64,000 nucleotides of DNA from Brevibacillus brevis. GTDB taxonomy: Bacteria > Bacillota > Bacilli > Brevibacillales > Brevibacillaceae. The notes beneath the pieces are model-generated. The model saw nothing but the letters and a program-made list of their open reading frames with translations, was not told where the DNA came from and made no database searches. A program made the translations under genes and the position numbers. Shown piece after piece: positions 34,767-43,017 of the stretch. The number at the start of each line of letters is the position of its first letter. Positions within the stretch are counted from its first letter, which is position 1. The stretch is from the NCBI RefSeq assembly GCF_031583145.1, contig NZ_CP134050.1, forward strand, positions 3,733,501 to 3,797,500, given 5' to 3'.

Positions 34767-34785
34767 TTGCAACATTTATGCCAAT
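34767..34785 (-). promoter_or_regulatory. Sigma-54 promoter of yfcC-like gene
   Basis: The minus strand reads TTGGCATAAATGTTGCA. GG (34782-34781) and GC (34770-34769) are 10 bp apart, with TTGGCA and TTGCA both consensus. The leader is about 110 nt. Confidence 0.82.
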
Positions 34786-34925
34786 CATATTTTTGTTCAT
34801 TTTTCAGTCTGATCAGCAAGAACGAAGTGATCTATTGGGTTGTTTTTAAGAAATAATCATCCTAAAAAATTTTAAAAACAAACCTAAACCGTGTGTCTTA
34901 CGCGGATTTTTTGGGTTTCTTTTCG

Positions 34926-34942
34926 TTGGCAAGTGAATTGCA
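34926..34942 (+). promoter_or_regulatory. Sigma-54 promoter of M20 peptidase gene
   Basis: TTGGCAAGTGAATTGCA, with GG (34928-34929) and GC (34940-34941) exactly 10 bp apart. Start of transcription would be near 34953. Confidence 0.82.
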
Positions 34943-34988
34943 TGGCTACACCCTTCGATAGTCATTTTGGATCAGGAGTGAACGAAAC

Positions 34989-36122
34989 ATGAACCATGCG
35001 AACGATCTACAAGCGTATCTTCGCCAGCATCAGGAGGAGATGCTATTCGACCTAGAACAGTTTGTGCGGAAGGATTCTCCGTCTCAGGACAAGGCGTTGG
35101 TCGACGAATGCGGCCTTTTTCTCAGAGAACTGTTCGCCAAACATCTTGCCGCAGAAGCAGAAGTGATCGCACAGAATGAAGTGGGCGATCACTTGAAATT
35201 TACCCTCGGGCAGGGAAACGAGCAAATTCTCATCGTCGGCCATTTTGATACAGTCTGGGACAAAGGCCGCCTCCCCTTTCGCATTGAGGGCAACAAAGCG
35301 CACGGCCCGGGCATTCTCGACATGAAGGGCGGCATCATCCAGGCACTTTGGGCGTTGAAGGCGATCAAGGAGCGTGGACTTTCCCTGAACAAAAAAGTGG
35401 TCTTCCTCTGCAACTCCGACGAAGAGATCGGTTCGATCCATTCCCGGAAGCTCATTGAAGAGGAAGCGGCAAAAAGCGTTTGCGTCCTCGTGGCCGAGCC
35501 AGCGGAAGCAAGTACGGGAGCGCTGAAAACGAGCCGGAAAGGGGTCGGCATCTACGATCTGAAGCTGTACGGACACTCAGCCCACGCCGGCAACCACCAC
35601 GAAGACGGGATCAACGCGCTGGAGGAATTGGCGCGGCAGATTATCGCGCTCCAGGAGCTGACCGACTACGAAAAAGGAACCACGGTCAACGTAGGCACGG
35701 CCAAGGGGGGCAGCAAACGAAACGTCGTTCCGGATTATGCCGAGGCGCAGATCGATGTGCGAATCAGCTCGCTTGCAGAAGCGGAGCGCATCAACGAAAA
35801 AATCCTCGGTCTGCGCCCGCAGGTAACAGGAGCCAAAATCGAAGTGACAGGCGGAATCAACCGTCCGCCCATGGAGCGAACCGAAAAGACCGCTAGTCTG
35901 TTTGCGGTTGCCCAAGCCGCAGCCGGCGAACTTGGTCTGACCCTGGGAGAAGCGAGCGTCGGCGGCGGCAGTGACGGCAACTTTTGCGCAGCGCTCGGCA
36001 TTCCGACGCTGGACGGATTAGGTGCTTCGGGCGAAGGGCTGCATGCGGAGCACGAGCATATTCTCATCGACTCCCTCGCCATTCGCGCCGCCTTATTGGC
36101 CAATTTGCTCGTAAAATTGTAG
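34989..36122 (+). CDS. M20 family metallopeptidase (glutamate carboxypeptidase type)
   Basis: A 377-aa dizinc hydrolase. The M20 ligands and catalytic residues are visible in order: VGHFDTVWDKG (zinc His and catalytic Asp), GILDMKGGI (bridging Asp), FLCNSDEEIGS (catalytic Glu pair), AEPAEAS, and HAEHEHILID near the C-terminus. The dimerisation lid holds GHSAHAGNHHEDGINA. It is closest in layout to carboxypeptidase G2/ArgE-like enzymes that remove a C-terminal glutamate or acyl group. No signal peptide is present, so it acts in the cytoplasm. The sigma-54 promoter and facing transporter suggest regulated use of an imported peptide-like compound. Confidence 0.85.
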   Translation: MNHANDLQAYLRQHQEEMLFDLEQFVRKDSPSQDKALVDECGLFLRELFAKHLAAEAEVIAQNEVGDHLKFTLGQGNEQILIVGHFDTVWDKGRLPFRIEGNKAHGPGILDMKGGIIQALWALKAIKERGLSLNKKVVFLCNSDEEIGSIHSRKLIEEEAAKSVCVLVAEPAEASTGALKTSRKGVGIYDLKLYGHSAHAGNHHEDGINALEELARQIIALQELTDYEKGTTVNVGTAKGGSKRNVVPDYAEAQIDVRISSLAEAERINEKILGLRPQVTGAKIEVTGGINRPPMERTEKTASLFAVAQAAAGELGLTLGEASVGGGSDGNFCAALGIPTLDGLGASGEGLHAEHEHILIDSLAIRAALLANLLVKL

Positions 36123-36258
36123 GAAAATCACTGGAACAGGGGTGGGGGCTCCTCCCTTTATTCCCGCGTACGCCTTGCGGGGACAAGCTAATGAAGCCGG
36201 AACCGAATTTGTACACCTGCACATTCATACGGAATTCAGCCTGTTGGAGGCTGCACCT

Positions 36259-36304
36259 CGCAAAAAAACGCTTCCCCATTGATCTGGAGGAAGCGTTTCT
36301 TTTC
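36259..36304. terminator. Bidirectional terminator
   Basis: A 10-bp stem AAACGCTTCC (36266-36275 with 36289-36298), with A-rich left and T-rich right flanks, serves the M20 gene and the convergent CapA gene. Confidence 0.75.
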
Positions 36305-36333
36305 ATGATGAATCTCGGGCACAGAGGAGCACC

Positions 36334-37635
36334 TTAGCCGACCTTCACTCTTCCGACATGACCTTCCAGCTCGATTGTGGTCCCGTACGGCTCGCTCAGT
36401 CGCTGCACATGCTCCAGAATCGTCACCTGATTGGACAGACGCGGCCATCCTCTACTGTAGCGCGGTGTGCCGTAACCGAGCTCAATCGGATACAGGAGCA
36501 GTTCCGTAAGCTTTCCTTCCTCGATCCGCCACAGAGGTACGACCGATTCCCATACGCGCGGATTCACTCCCAGCCCCTTCTTGTTGTGATCGGTTCGCGT
36601 ATCGAAGGCATCTGCCACGTTGGACTCGTGTCCCAGGCTGTATTTTTCGTAAAAATCGGCCGGAAGACGACTGACCGTCTCGTTTTGGAAAATGAAGTTG
36701 CCCAGACTGTAAAAGATCGGCCGATTTCGGTAAATCTCGATCCCGCGCAAAATGTGCGGCCCATGTCCGATCACAGCGTCGGCTCCGCCATCGATGCAGG
36801 CCCGCGCCATTTCCTCGAAGAACGCTGCGGCACGCGCCTTGTCCTCCCCCTCCATCTCGTGGGAGTGAATGCTGACGACGACGTAGTCCGCCTGTCGCCT
36901 TGCCTCGGAAATCGAGCGCAGGATCCGCTTCTTGTCCGCTTTCTTCGGTACGGTACGGCAAGCAGCCGCTTCTCCTGCCGAAAAACGGTGGGTGCCGAAT
37001 CGGACGGAACCTTCCTCCACGGCGACGGCGAAGCCTTCTTTCACATCCAGATTGTAGCTGGCGTTGATCGGAATTTCGCGGCTGATTCGCTCAAGGCAGG
37101 CCAGGTCTTCCTGCGGCAGCACGTACGTCGTTTCGTAGCGCAGGGGATTGACGCCGGGACGTCCCGGCATGTCTGGCCGCTGTTCCCCCGCCGCCCACGA
37201 CTCGTGAAAGGTCGACGTCGCGGCCACAAGACCTACGCGTCCGGACGGGCAATCCAGGTACACGGGCCCGCTGGCCTCTGCGAGATTCATCCCCACTCCG
37301 GCATGGACGAAGCCGTACTGATTGAGGTACCTTCTCGTCGCTTCCAGACCGCCGTACGCGTAATCCATCGTGTGGTTATTCGCCCACGCCACGGTGTTGA
37401 AGCCATACTCCTGCAGATCCTCCAGCACTTCCGGCTGGGCCATCGCCCACGTGCCTCCGCTAAAGGCAAACGGGAAGCCCTCCTGCCTGTGGGTGGTCAC
37501 TTCCAGGTTGGTAAATCGGAATTCGGCTCGTCCGATCAGGCCAGCGAGCTCCCGAAACGATTCGGACGATACGCTTGGCAACCGCCGGGTAATAAAGCTG
37601 TCGCCTGTCGCAATGAACGTCATCCTGCTTCCCAT
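36334..37635 (-). CDS. CapA family protein, cytoplasmic form
   Basis: A 433-aa CapA/PGA_cap domain protein without signal peptide or anchor. Motifs are FIATGDSFITRRL, FTNLEVTTH, AWANNHTMDYAYGGL, VVSIHSHEME, VIGHGPHILRGIE and FYSLGNFIFQNE. It differs from the anchored paralogue at 5.2 kb in length and in having IHSHE in place of IAHWGKE. Its substrate is unknown. It is the last gene after the nitroreductase (48 bp), with no terminator between it and the pyrimidine-type operon, so it may belong to that transcript. Confidence 0.78.
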   Translation of the reverse strand: MGSRMTFIATGDSFITRRLPSVSSESFRELAGLIGRAEFRFTNLEVTTHRQEGFPFAFSGGTWAMAQPEVLEDLQEYGFNTVAWANNHTMDYAYGGLEATRRYLNQYGFVHAGVGMNLAEASGPVYLDCPSGRVGLVAATSTFHESWAAGEQRPDMPGRPGVNPLRYETTYVLPQEDLACLERISREIPINASYNLDVKEGFAVAVEEGSVRFGTHRFSAGEAAACRTVPKKADKKRILRSISEARRQADYVVVSIHSHEMEGEDKARAAAFFEEMARACIDGGADAVIGHGPHILRGIEIYRNRPIFYSLGNFIFQNETVSRLPADFYEKYSLGHESNVADAFDTRTDHNKKGLGVNPRVWESVVPLWRIEEGKLTELLLYPIELGYGTPRYSRGWPRLSNQVTILEHVQRLSEPYGTTIELEGHVGRVKVG

Positions 37636-37683
37636 TCGCGCCCCCTCCTGCTCCTCTTCTCCTCGTTCTCTCGTGATTTCTAT

Positions 37684-38424
37684 CTAGGTCAGACGCATTC
37701 CCTGCTCTTTGATGAACGGTGTGACATGCGCCCTGCGCGGCTTGCTCACGTAGTCCGCCATTTGCATGGTCCAACCTTCCGTACGCTTTCCCTGGCTGCG
37801 CCGGGAGTAGTACTCGGACGATGCGCGCTCGTACTCCTCCAGCGCATCCGGAATGGTTTCGGTCTGATACCGTTCTTCATGGATGACGGCCCGCTTCGGC
37901 ATCCGCGGCTTTTGCTCGACATCCTGGGCCGGATACCCCAGGCACATGCCCATGATCGGGATGGTCAGCTTGGGCAGCCCCAATACGGTCGCTACGTCCC
38001 GCGGGTTGTTGCGGATGCCTCCGATCATGACGCCGCCGAGTCCATGGGAACGAGCGGCCAGCAATACGTTTTCCGCCGCCAGCGCCGTGTCCACCGCCCC
38101 TACCAAGAGGCTCTCCACCTCGTCGGCAGCCAGCGTCTGGCCGTGCATTTCGCACGCTTTTTCCAGCCGGTAATAATCGGCGCAAAACACGAGGAATACC
38201 GGGCACTCCGCTACCCAGCGCTGGTTGCCGGCCAGGGCCGAGAGCGTCTGCTTCGTCTCGGGAGAGCGTACGACGATCACGCTGTACGCCTGCACGTTGT
38301 GCGACGACGGCGCCCACTGCGCGCAGCTCAAAATCTCCTCCAGCAGCTCATTTGCGATCGGCTGGTCGGTAAACTTGCGGATGGAGCGATGGGATAAAAT
38401 CAATTTCGTCACTTCTGTCGGCAT
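37684..38424 (-). CDS. Nitroreductase family flavoprotein (NfsA/FrxA-like)
   Basis: A 246-aa FMN enzyme of the NfsA/NfrA group. It has SHRSIRKFTDQPIANELLEE (FMN phosphate-binding SxR), AQWAPSSHNVQAYSVIVV, GGVMIGGIRNNP and LGLPKLTIPIMGMCLGYP, all standard. Members use NADPH to reduce nitro compounds, quinones or flavins. It lies 49 bp after the dihydroorotase-like gene with no terminator, so it may supply a redox step or flavin link to the same operon (inference). The start at ATG 38424 has GGGAGG at the right distance. Confidence 0.83.
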   Translation of the reverse strand: MPTEVTKLILSHRSIRKFTDQPIANELLEEILSCAQWAPSSHNVQAYSVIVVRSPETKQTLSALAGNQRWVAECPVFLVFCADYYRLEKACEMHGQTLAADEVESLLVGAVDTALAAENVLLAARSHGLGGVMIGGIRNNPRDVATVLGLPKLTIPIMGMCLGYPAQDVEQKPRMPKRAVIHEERYQTETIPDALEEYERASSEYYSRRSQGKRTEGWTMQMADYVSKPRRAHVTPFIKEQGMRLT

Positions 38425-38472
38425 GACGGCCTCCCTCATCATCGTTGTTTTCTTTTCAGCATGCCCTTTTCT

Positions 38473-39873
38473 TCAATCCTTTTTGCCGGGACTGATCCAT
38501 TTGCCGATCGGACCGCTGACGATTTTCCCGTCTTTCATGACCGTCTGTCCCCGCACGATCGCGGCGATCGGACTGCCTACTCCCGTCCAGCCGTCATAGG
38601 CCGTCACTTTGCTCTTGCTGTGCAATTGCTCTCGCTTGATGGTAAAAGGCCGCTCCATATCGACGATCGTCAAGTCGGCGTCCGTGCCCACCTGCAGGGA
38701 GCCTTTTTGCGGATAGATGCCAAATTGTTTGGCCGGATTCTCCGAAAGCACGGCAGCGACTTGCTGGAGCGTCAGCCTGTTTTGCGAAGCCGCATTCAGC
38801 ATGAGCGGGGCCAGCGTCTCCACGCCGCACATTCCCGCCGGAATCGACCAGAGATCGCCGTCCTTTTCCTCTTCCGTGTGGGGCGCGTGGTCCGAGCAGA
38901 CGATGGAGATGACGCCTTCTTCGATCCCTTTCCACAGCCGCTCCTGGTCCTTTTTGTACTTCACCGGCGGGTACACTTTCATCGCAGGCCCGATCGTCGC
39001 AAAGTCCTCGTTGCTCAAGAACAGGTAATGCGGGCAGGTCTCCGCCGTGATCGGGTAGCCTTCCTCCTGCGCCTGACGGATCAAGTCAACAGCTTCCCCT
39101 GTACTGACGTGCAGGATGTGCAGACGCGCTCCCGTCTCCTTGGCGAAGGCGATGCCGGTCTGCACCGTCACGATCTCTGCCAGATTGGGGCGTCCTTCGA
39201 GCAGCGCCTCATAGTCCCGGCGTCCGCTCTCCTCCACCTTTCGGGTCAAGTGCTGGATTAGGTCGCTGCTTTCCGCGTGGATGGCAAACACTTGGCCCGT
39301 CTTTGCCACCTCGCGAAACATATCCAGCACTTCGCCGTCTTCAAACGGAGGAATGACGTCTTCGTCCCCTTCCTTGTAGTTGTACAAGAGCTGGAACGTC
39401 TTGCCGTGCACCGCGTACCCCCAGAAAAACTTGAAGCCGATGACACCCGCCTCGTGCAAGGCAGAAAGCTCGCTTTGATTGAGATGCCCCAGGCAGATCG
39501 CCCAGATCCCGTAGTCGACATGCGCCTTCTGCTGCAGGTTTTGCACTTGCTTTTGCAGGTTTTCCACGTTGTTGATCGGCGGGTTCGTGTTGGGCATTTC
39601 AAAGACGGTCGTGATGCCCCCCGCTGCAGCGGCCATGGTGGAATGGGCAAAGTCCTCCTTGTAGGTCGCCCCGGGGTCCCGGGAGTGCACGTGCACATCG
39701 ATGAAGCCGGGGAAAATGTGGCAGCCTGACGCATCAGTCTCTTCCCTTGCTTCTCCCGGCAGGCGTTCCTTGGAAATCGCGGCGATTTTGCCTTCCCGGA
39801 TGTAGATGTCCGCTTCCAGCATTTCTTGCGGTGTGACGATTTTCCCGCCACGAATGACGTGATCCCATACCAT
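38473..39873 (-). CDS. Dihydroorotase/allantoinase-like cyclic amidohydrolase
   Basis: A 466-aa zinc amidohydrolase. Metal ligands are HVH (61-63), the likely carboxylated Lys148 (GVIGFKFFWG), His199, His255 and Asp328 (IVCSDHAPH). Arg65 in HVHSRDPG and Asn95 in MPNTNPP correspond to the dihydroorotase residues that grip the substrate carboxylate. Allantoinases normally lack both. The Lys148 motif is instead of allantoinase/hydantoinase type. The likely substrate is a carboxylated ring such as dihydroorotate (inference). The start codon directly follows the pyrD stop codon. Confidence 0.75.
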   Translation of the reverse strand: MVWDHVIRGGKIVTPQEMLEADIYIREGKIAAISKERLPGEAREETDASGCHIFPGFIDVHVHSRDPGATYKEDFAHSTMAAAAGGITTVFEMPNTNPPINNVENLQKQVQNLQQKAHVDYGIWAICLGHLNQSELSALHEAGVIGFKFFWGYAVHGKTFQLLYNYKEGDEDVIPPFEDGEVLDMFREVAKTGQVFAIHAESSDLIQHLTRKVEESGRRDYEALLEGRPNLAEIVTVQTGIAFAKETGARLHILHVSTGEAVDLIRQAQEEGYPITAETCPHYLFLSNEDFATIGPAMKVYPPVKYKKDQERLWKGIEEGVISIVCSDHAPHTEEEKDGDLWSIPAGMCGVETLAPLMLNAASQNRLTLQQVAAVLSENPAKQFGIYPQKGSLQVGTDADLTIVDMERPFTIKREQLHSKSKVTAYDGWTGVGSPIAAIVRGQTVMKDGKIVSGPIGKWISPGKKD

Positions 39874-40815
39874 TTACGATTCCCCCTCGTTATGTTTCCC
39901 CGTGACGACCTGCCCCACGAGGGACTGGATGTCCGCAATCCCGTACTGCATCATGTACTGCTTGATCTCCTCCAAAATATCGAGCATCGCTGTCGGCTGC
40001 ACGAAGCTGGCGGTACCGACTTGTACGGCGGTGGCCCCTGCCAGAATCATCTCGAGCGCGTCTTCCCCGTTCATCACGCCACCGCAGCCGATGATCGGGA
40101 GGGAGGTGACCTGATGGACCTGGTAAATCATCCGTACAATGATGGGCTTCACGGCCGGTCCTGACAAACCGCCCAGGACGTTGCCGATGCGCGGCTTTCG
40201 GCTGTGGATGTCGATGGCCATCGCCAGGATCGTATTGGCCACGTTCAGTCCGTCCGCGCCCCCTTCCTCCGCCGCCAGCGCAATTTCCTGGATGCTGGTG
40301 ACATTCGGCGTGAGCTTCGCGATCAGCGGTTTTTTCGTCACCTGACGGACTTCCCGGATCAAATCCCGCGTCGCCTGCGCGTCCATCCCGAATGCAGCGC
40401 CGTTTCCTTTCAGGTTCGGGCAGGAAATATTCAGCTCGAGTGCGGCCACTTCCTTTGCTCCCGCGATGATCGCCGACATTTCCGCAAATTCCTCAATGGA
40501 CTCCGCCGAGATGCTCGAAATGAGCGGCACTTGGTAACGGCGGTAGTACGGAATGACGTGCTCCATGTAGTACTCGATGCCTTTGCTCTGGATCCCGATG
40601 GAGTTGATCATGCCGGATGGCGTCTCGCAGACGCGGGGAGTCGCATTGCCTTTTCGCGGATGCTTGGTGATGCTCTTCGGCACGACTGCTCCCAGACGGT
40701 TGAAGTCGATGATCGCTTCCATGTCTTCCCCGAACGCTCCCGAGGCAGGCATGATCGGACACGGCAAGGTGAGACTTCCGATATTCACCTGCAAGTTCAG
40801 CTCATCCGCCATCAT
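39874..40815 (-). CDS. pyrD: Dihydroorotate dehydrogenase, class 1B catalytic subunit
   Basis: A 313-aa FMN barrel enzyme. The catalytic cysteine of class 1 is present in ELNISCPNLKGNG. Other markers are KPLIAKLTPNVTSI, GLSGPAVKPIIVRMIYQV and GCGGVMNGEDALEMILAGAT for FMN binding. Class 1B works with PyrK and NAD+. It can oxidise dihydroorotate for biosynthesis, or in reverse reduce orotate. The ATG at 40815 overlaps the pyrK stop as ATGA. It sits outside the pyr operon, between an M20 carbamoylase and a dihydroorotase-like gene, which suggests a catabolic role. Confidence 0.85.
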   Translation of the reverse strand: MMADELNLQVNIGSLTLPCPIMPASGAFGEDMEAIIDFNRLGAVVPKSITKHPRKGNATPRVCETPSGMINSIGIQSKGIEYYMEHVIPYYRRYQVPLISSISAESIEEFAEMSAIIAGAKEVAALELNISCPNLKGNGAAFGMDAQATRDLIREVRQVTKKPLIAKLTPNVTSIQEIALAAEEGGADGLNVANTILAMAIDIHSRKPRIGNVLGGLSGPAVKPIIVRMIYQVHQVTSLPIIGCGGVMNGEDALEMILAGATAVQVGTASFVQPTAMLDILEEIKQYMMQYGIADIQSLVGQVVTGKHNEGES

Positions 40816-41594
40816 AGCACCACCTTTTCCAATGGGAATACCGGACCTTCTTTGCATACCCGTACCGTCTTCAGCTGCCCGCCTTCGCGAACGTCGCAGA
40901 CGCAGGCAAAGCATACTCCCATCGCGCAGCCCATGTGCTCTTCCAAAGCGATTTGGGCCGGAATGCCGTGAGTCGCGGCGAGCTCCTGAAGCAGCTTGGA
41001 CAGGCGCTTGGAGCCGCAGGTGAAGGCAGCCTGGATCGGGTCCTCACGAAGCAATCCTTCCAACAAGCGACGCACTGCAGAAACGTCGCTCGTACCCTCC
41101 TCGTCCGTGACGTACAGCACCTTGGCGCCAAACCCTTGCAGCGTTTCGGCCGCCAGCAGGTCATTGCGCGATCGTGCGCTGAGAATCGCCACGGCTTGCA
41201 CCCCTTTTTCCGCCGCATCCTGGGCCAAGGCAGCCAAAGTCGCAATTCCTACCCCTCGGGCGAGCAGCAGGATCGTCTTCCATTCGTCTTGCAGCACAAA
41301 GGGCGTGCCCAACGGCCCAAATACGTCCACGTACTCCCCTGCCTTCATCTGTGTCAGCCGCTTGGTCCCCGCCCCTTTGACCAAATACAAAAACTCCAGT
41401 GTCCGCTCCCGCCTGTTGATCCGGTAGATGCTGAACGGCCGCCGCAGGAGAGGATTCAGATCGTGCCCGCAGCGCAGCTGGAAGAACTGCCCTGGCGAGA
41501 CCTCGGCGTCCAGCTCGCTCGCATCGACCTTCATGTGCCAGTAGCGTTCGCTTACCTGCTGGTTGGCGGTCACTTTCATCGGAATGGATTTCAT
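40812..41594 (-). CDS. pyrK: Dihydroorotate dehydrogenase electron-transfer subunit
   Basis: A 260-aa FAD/[2Fe-2S] protein passing electrons between NAD(H) and PyrD. It has the ferredoxin-reductase FAD motif RRPFSIY, GAGTKRLTQMKAGEYVDVFGPLG, the NAD-binding core LLLARGVGIATLAALAQ (usual GGxGxAPL is changed to RGVGIATL) and the iron-sulfur cysteines in EEHMGCAMGVCFACVC plus a later VC. The ATG at 41594 overlaps the upstream hydrolase stop as ATGA, and its own stop overlaps pyrD, so the genes are translationally coupled. Confidence 0.85.
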   Translation of the reverse strand: MKSIPMKVTANQQVSERYWHMKVDASELDAEVSPGQFFQLRCGHDLNPLLRRPFSIYRINRRERTLEFLYLVKGAGTKRLTQMKAGEYVDVFGPLGTPFVLQDEWKTILLLARGVGIATLAALAQDAAEKGVQAVAILSARSRNDLLAAETLQGFGAKVLYVTDEEGTSDVSAVRRLLEGLLREDPIQAAFTCGSKRLSKLLQELAATHGIPAQIALEEHMGCAMGVCFACVCDVREGGQLKTVRVCKEGPVFPLEKVVL

Positions 41595-42892
41595 GCGCTC
41601 TCCCCCATTTGATTTGGCTGGCTTCCCTCTTCCTCTTCGTTTAGCGGACGGCCATCTGCATCCAGAACGACGGCCCATTTTTTGATCTCCTCTTCCAACA
41701 GCCTTGCGCCGACCCCGATTTGTTCCCAGGACGTATACTCCTCCCGGTGGTGGCTCACACCGTCCTTGGAAGGGACGAAGATCAGCCCGGTCGGCCAGCG
41801 CCGTGCCATGTTCATTGCGTCGTGGCCGGCGCCGCTCGCCATCTTCAGGTACGAGATCCCCAGCGATCGGCAGCTGCGTTCCAAAGAATCCAGGACGTCT
41901 TCACTCAGAAGGACCGGCTGCTCGTCGCTCAGCATCGTCCACTCGACTTTCACGCCGCGCTTTTCTTCCACATAGCGAAAAGCGGCGTACAATTTGTTCA
42001 GCACCGTCGCCTTGGAAGTGACGTCGGTACCGCGAATATCAATCTTGAGCTCGGCGGTGTCGGGGACGACATTCATCGCTCCCGGCTTGACGACGCATGC
42101 CCCTACTGTGCCGACCGTCCCGTGTGCCTTCTCCGCGAGAGCCGCTTCCTCCAACAGCAGGCCGATTTCAGCCGCCGCCAAAAACGCATCGTGCCGCTGG
42201 TCCATCGGCGTCGTACCAGTGTGCGATGCCTTTCCCTGCACGCGCACCTGCAAGCGCGTCGGTGCCGCGATGCCGTGGACGATCCCTACCTGGATGCCGG
42301 CGCTCTCCAGGACCGGACCTTGCTCGATGTGCATCTCCAAAAATACTTTCAGATCTTTCGCCGAGCGGGCAGCTTCAGTCAACGGCCACCCGTTCAAGGA
42401 GCATTCCGCCAGCGCCTCGCGAAATGTCTTGCCGTCCCGATCCTGCAGACCCGATACTCCGTCTATGTCCAGCTCCCCAATCATCGCCTTGCTGCCGACA
42501 GTTGACACGCCGAAGCGGGAAGACTCCTCGCACGCGAAGCAGATCAGCTCGATCGGATGCTTCGTGGCAATGCCCTGGTCGTCCAGCGAGCAGATCGCTT
42601 CGAACGCGGCGACCACTCCGATGATGCCGTCGTAGGACCCGCCTTCGAATACCGCATCCAGATGGGAACCGCTCGCGACCGCCGGAAGATGGGGCTCCTT
42701 CCCTTCCCTGCGGGCGATCAGATTGCCGCTCGCATCCATTCGGACGCTCATCCCTCTCGCTTCGCACATCGCCGCCAGCCGGCGGACCGCCTGACGTTCT
42801 TGGGGCGTATAGGCAAGCCTCATGACCCCTTTGTCGGAATAGGCAATTTGGTTCAATTCCCGCCACGTTTGCTCCAGTCGTTCCAGATTCAT
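41591..42892 (-). CDS. M20 Zn-dependent N-carbamoyl-amino-acid hydrolase (HyuC/ureidosuccinase-like)
   Basis: A 433-aa enzyme of the hydantoinase/carbamoylase family. Visible are SGSHLDAVFEGGSYDG (zinc His and Asp), FACEESSRFGVSTVGSKAM (catalytic Glu), FLEMHIEQGPVLE (family fingerprint), GKASHTGTTPMDQRHDA, and SGAGHDAMNMA with SHHREEYT (C-terminal zinc ligand region). Relatives release CO2 and NH3 from N-carbamoyl amino acids, allantoate or beta-ureidopropionate. Next to pyrK-pyrD and a dihydroorotase-like gene, N-carbamoyl-L-aspartate is an attractive substrate (inference). It is the first gene of the operon. ATG 42892 follows GGGGG. Confidence 0.83.
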   Translation of the reverse strand: MNLERLEQTWRELNQIAYSDKGVMRLAYTPQERQAVRRLAAMCEARGMSVRMDASGNLIARREGKEPHLPAVASGSHLDAVFEGGSYDGIIGVVAAFEAICSLDDQGIATKHPIELICFACEESSRFGVSTVGSKAMIGELDIDGVSGLQDRDGKTFREALAECSLNGWPLTEAARSAKDLKVFLEMHIEQGPVLESAGIQVGIVHGIAAPTRLQVRVQGKASHTGTTPMDQRHDAFLAAAEIGLLLEEAALAEKAHGTVGTVGACVVKPGAMNVVPDTAELKIDIRGTDVTSKATVLNKLYAAFRYVEEKRGVKVEWTMLSDEQPVLLSEDVLDSLERSCRSLGISYLKMASGAGHDAMNMARRWPTGLIFVPSKDGVSHHREEYTSWEQIGVGARLLEEEIKKWAVVLDADGRPLNEEEEGSQPNQMGESA

Positions 42893-42960
42893 TGCAATCC
42901 CCCACATTCCTACTATCTCTACTGGTGTACGAAGAGGATTCTTGGATGATGATCCAAAAA

Positions 42961-42971
42961 CCTTTGTCCAA
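42961..42971 (-). promoter_or_regulatory. Candidate operator upstream of carbamoylase operon
   Basis: Minus strand TTGGACAAAGG, about 70 bp before the operon start. The same 11-mer occurs about 80 bp before the MFS transporter gene at 46119-46129 and was not noticed elsewhere in the window. PucR, encoded between them, is the natural candidate to bind it. Confidence 0.5.
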
Positions 42972-42977
42972 ACCAAC

Positions 42978-43017
42978 AAAAAAAGAGGTGAAACGTTATC
43001 GATAACGATAAGTGTCA
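42978..43017 (-). terminator. Terminator of pucR-like gene
   Basis: On the minus strand, GTGACACTTATCG pairs with CGATAACGTTTCAC (two internal mismatched bases), followed by CTCTTTTTTTG. It includes the perfect palindrome CGTTATCGATAACG (42994-43007) that overlaps the stop codon. Confidence 0.6.

Larger units (their letters stand above)
34649..34988. promoter_or_regulatory. Divergent sigma-54 control region (yfcC-like / M20 peptidase)
   Basis: This 340-bp region has two facing -24/-12 promoters (listed separately), with an A+T-rich centre of about 140 bp. In the centre, an inverted repeat GGTTGTTTTTAA (34838-34849) / TTAAAAACAAACC (34872-34884) spans three helical turns and is the best candidate activator site. 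Confidence 0.55.

Noticed and set aside
36358..38397. A 679-codon plus-strand open frame.
   Set aside because: It is antisense to CapA and nitroreductase genes with clear family motifs. The translation has no domain sense.
38473..39873. Plain allantoinase annotation.
   Set aside because: Arg65 and Asn95 match dihydroorotase carboxylate-binding positions, and no other ureide-pathway gene (allantoate, ureidoglycolate, urate oxidase) is present.
42994..43007. Perfect palindrome CGTTATCGATAACG as an operator for PucR.
   Set aside because: It overlaps the pucR stop codon and fits better as part of the terminator stem. The shared 11-mer is a better operator candidate.
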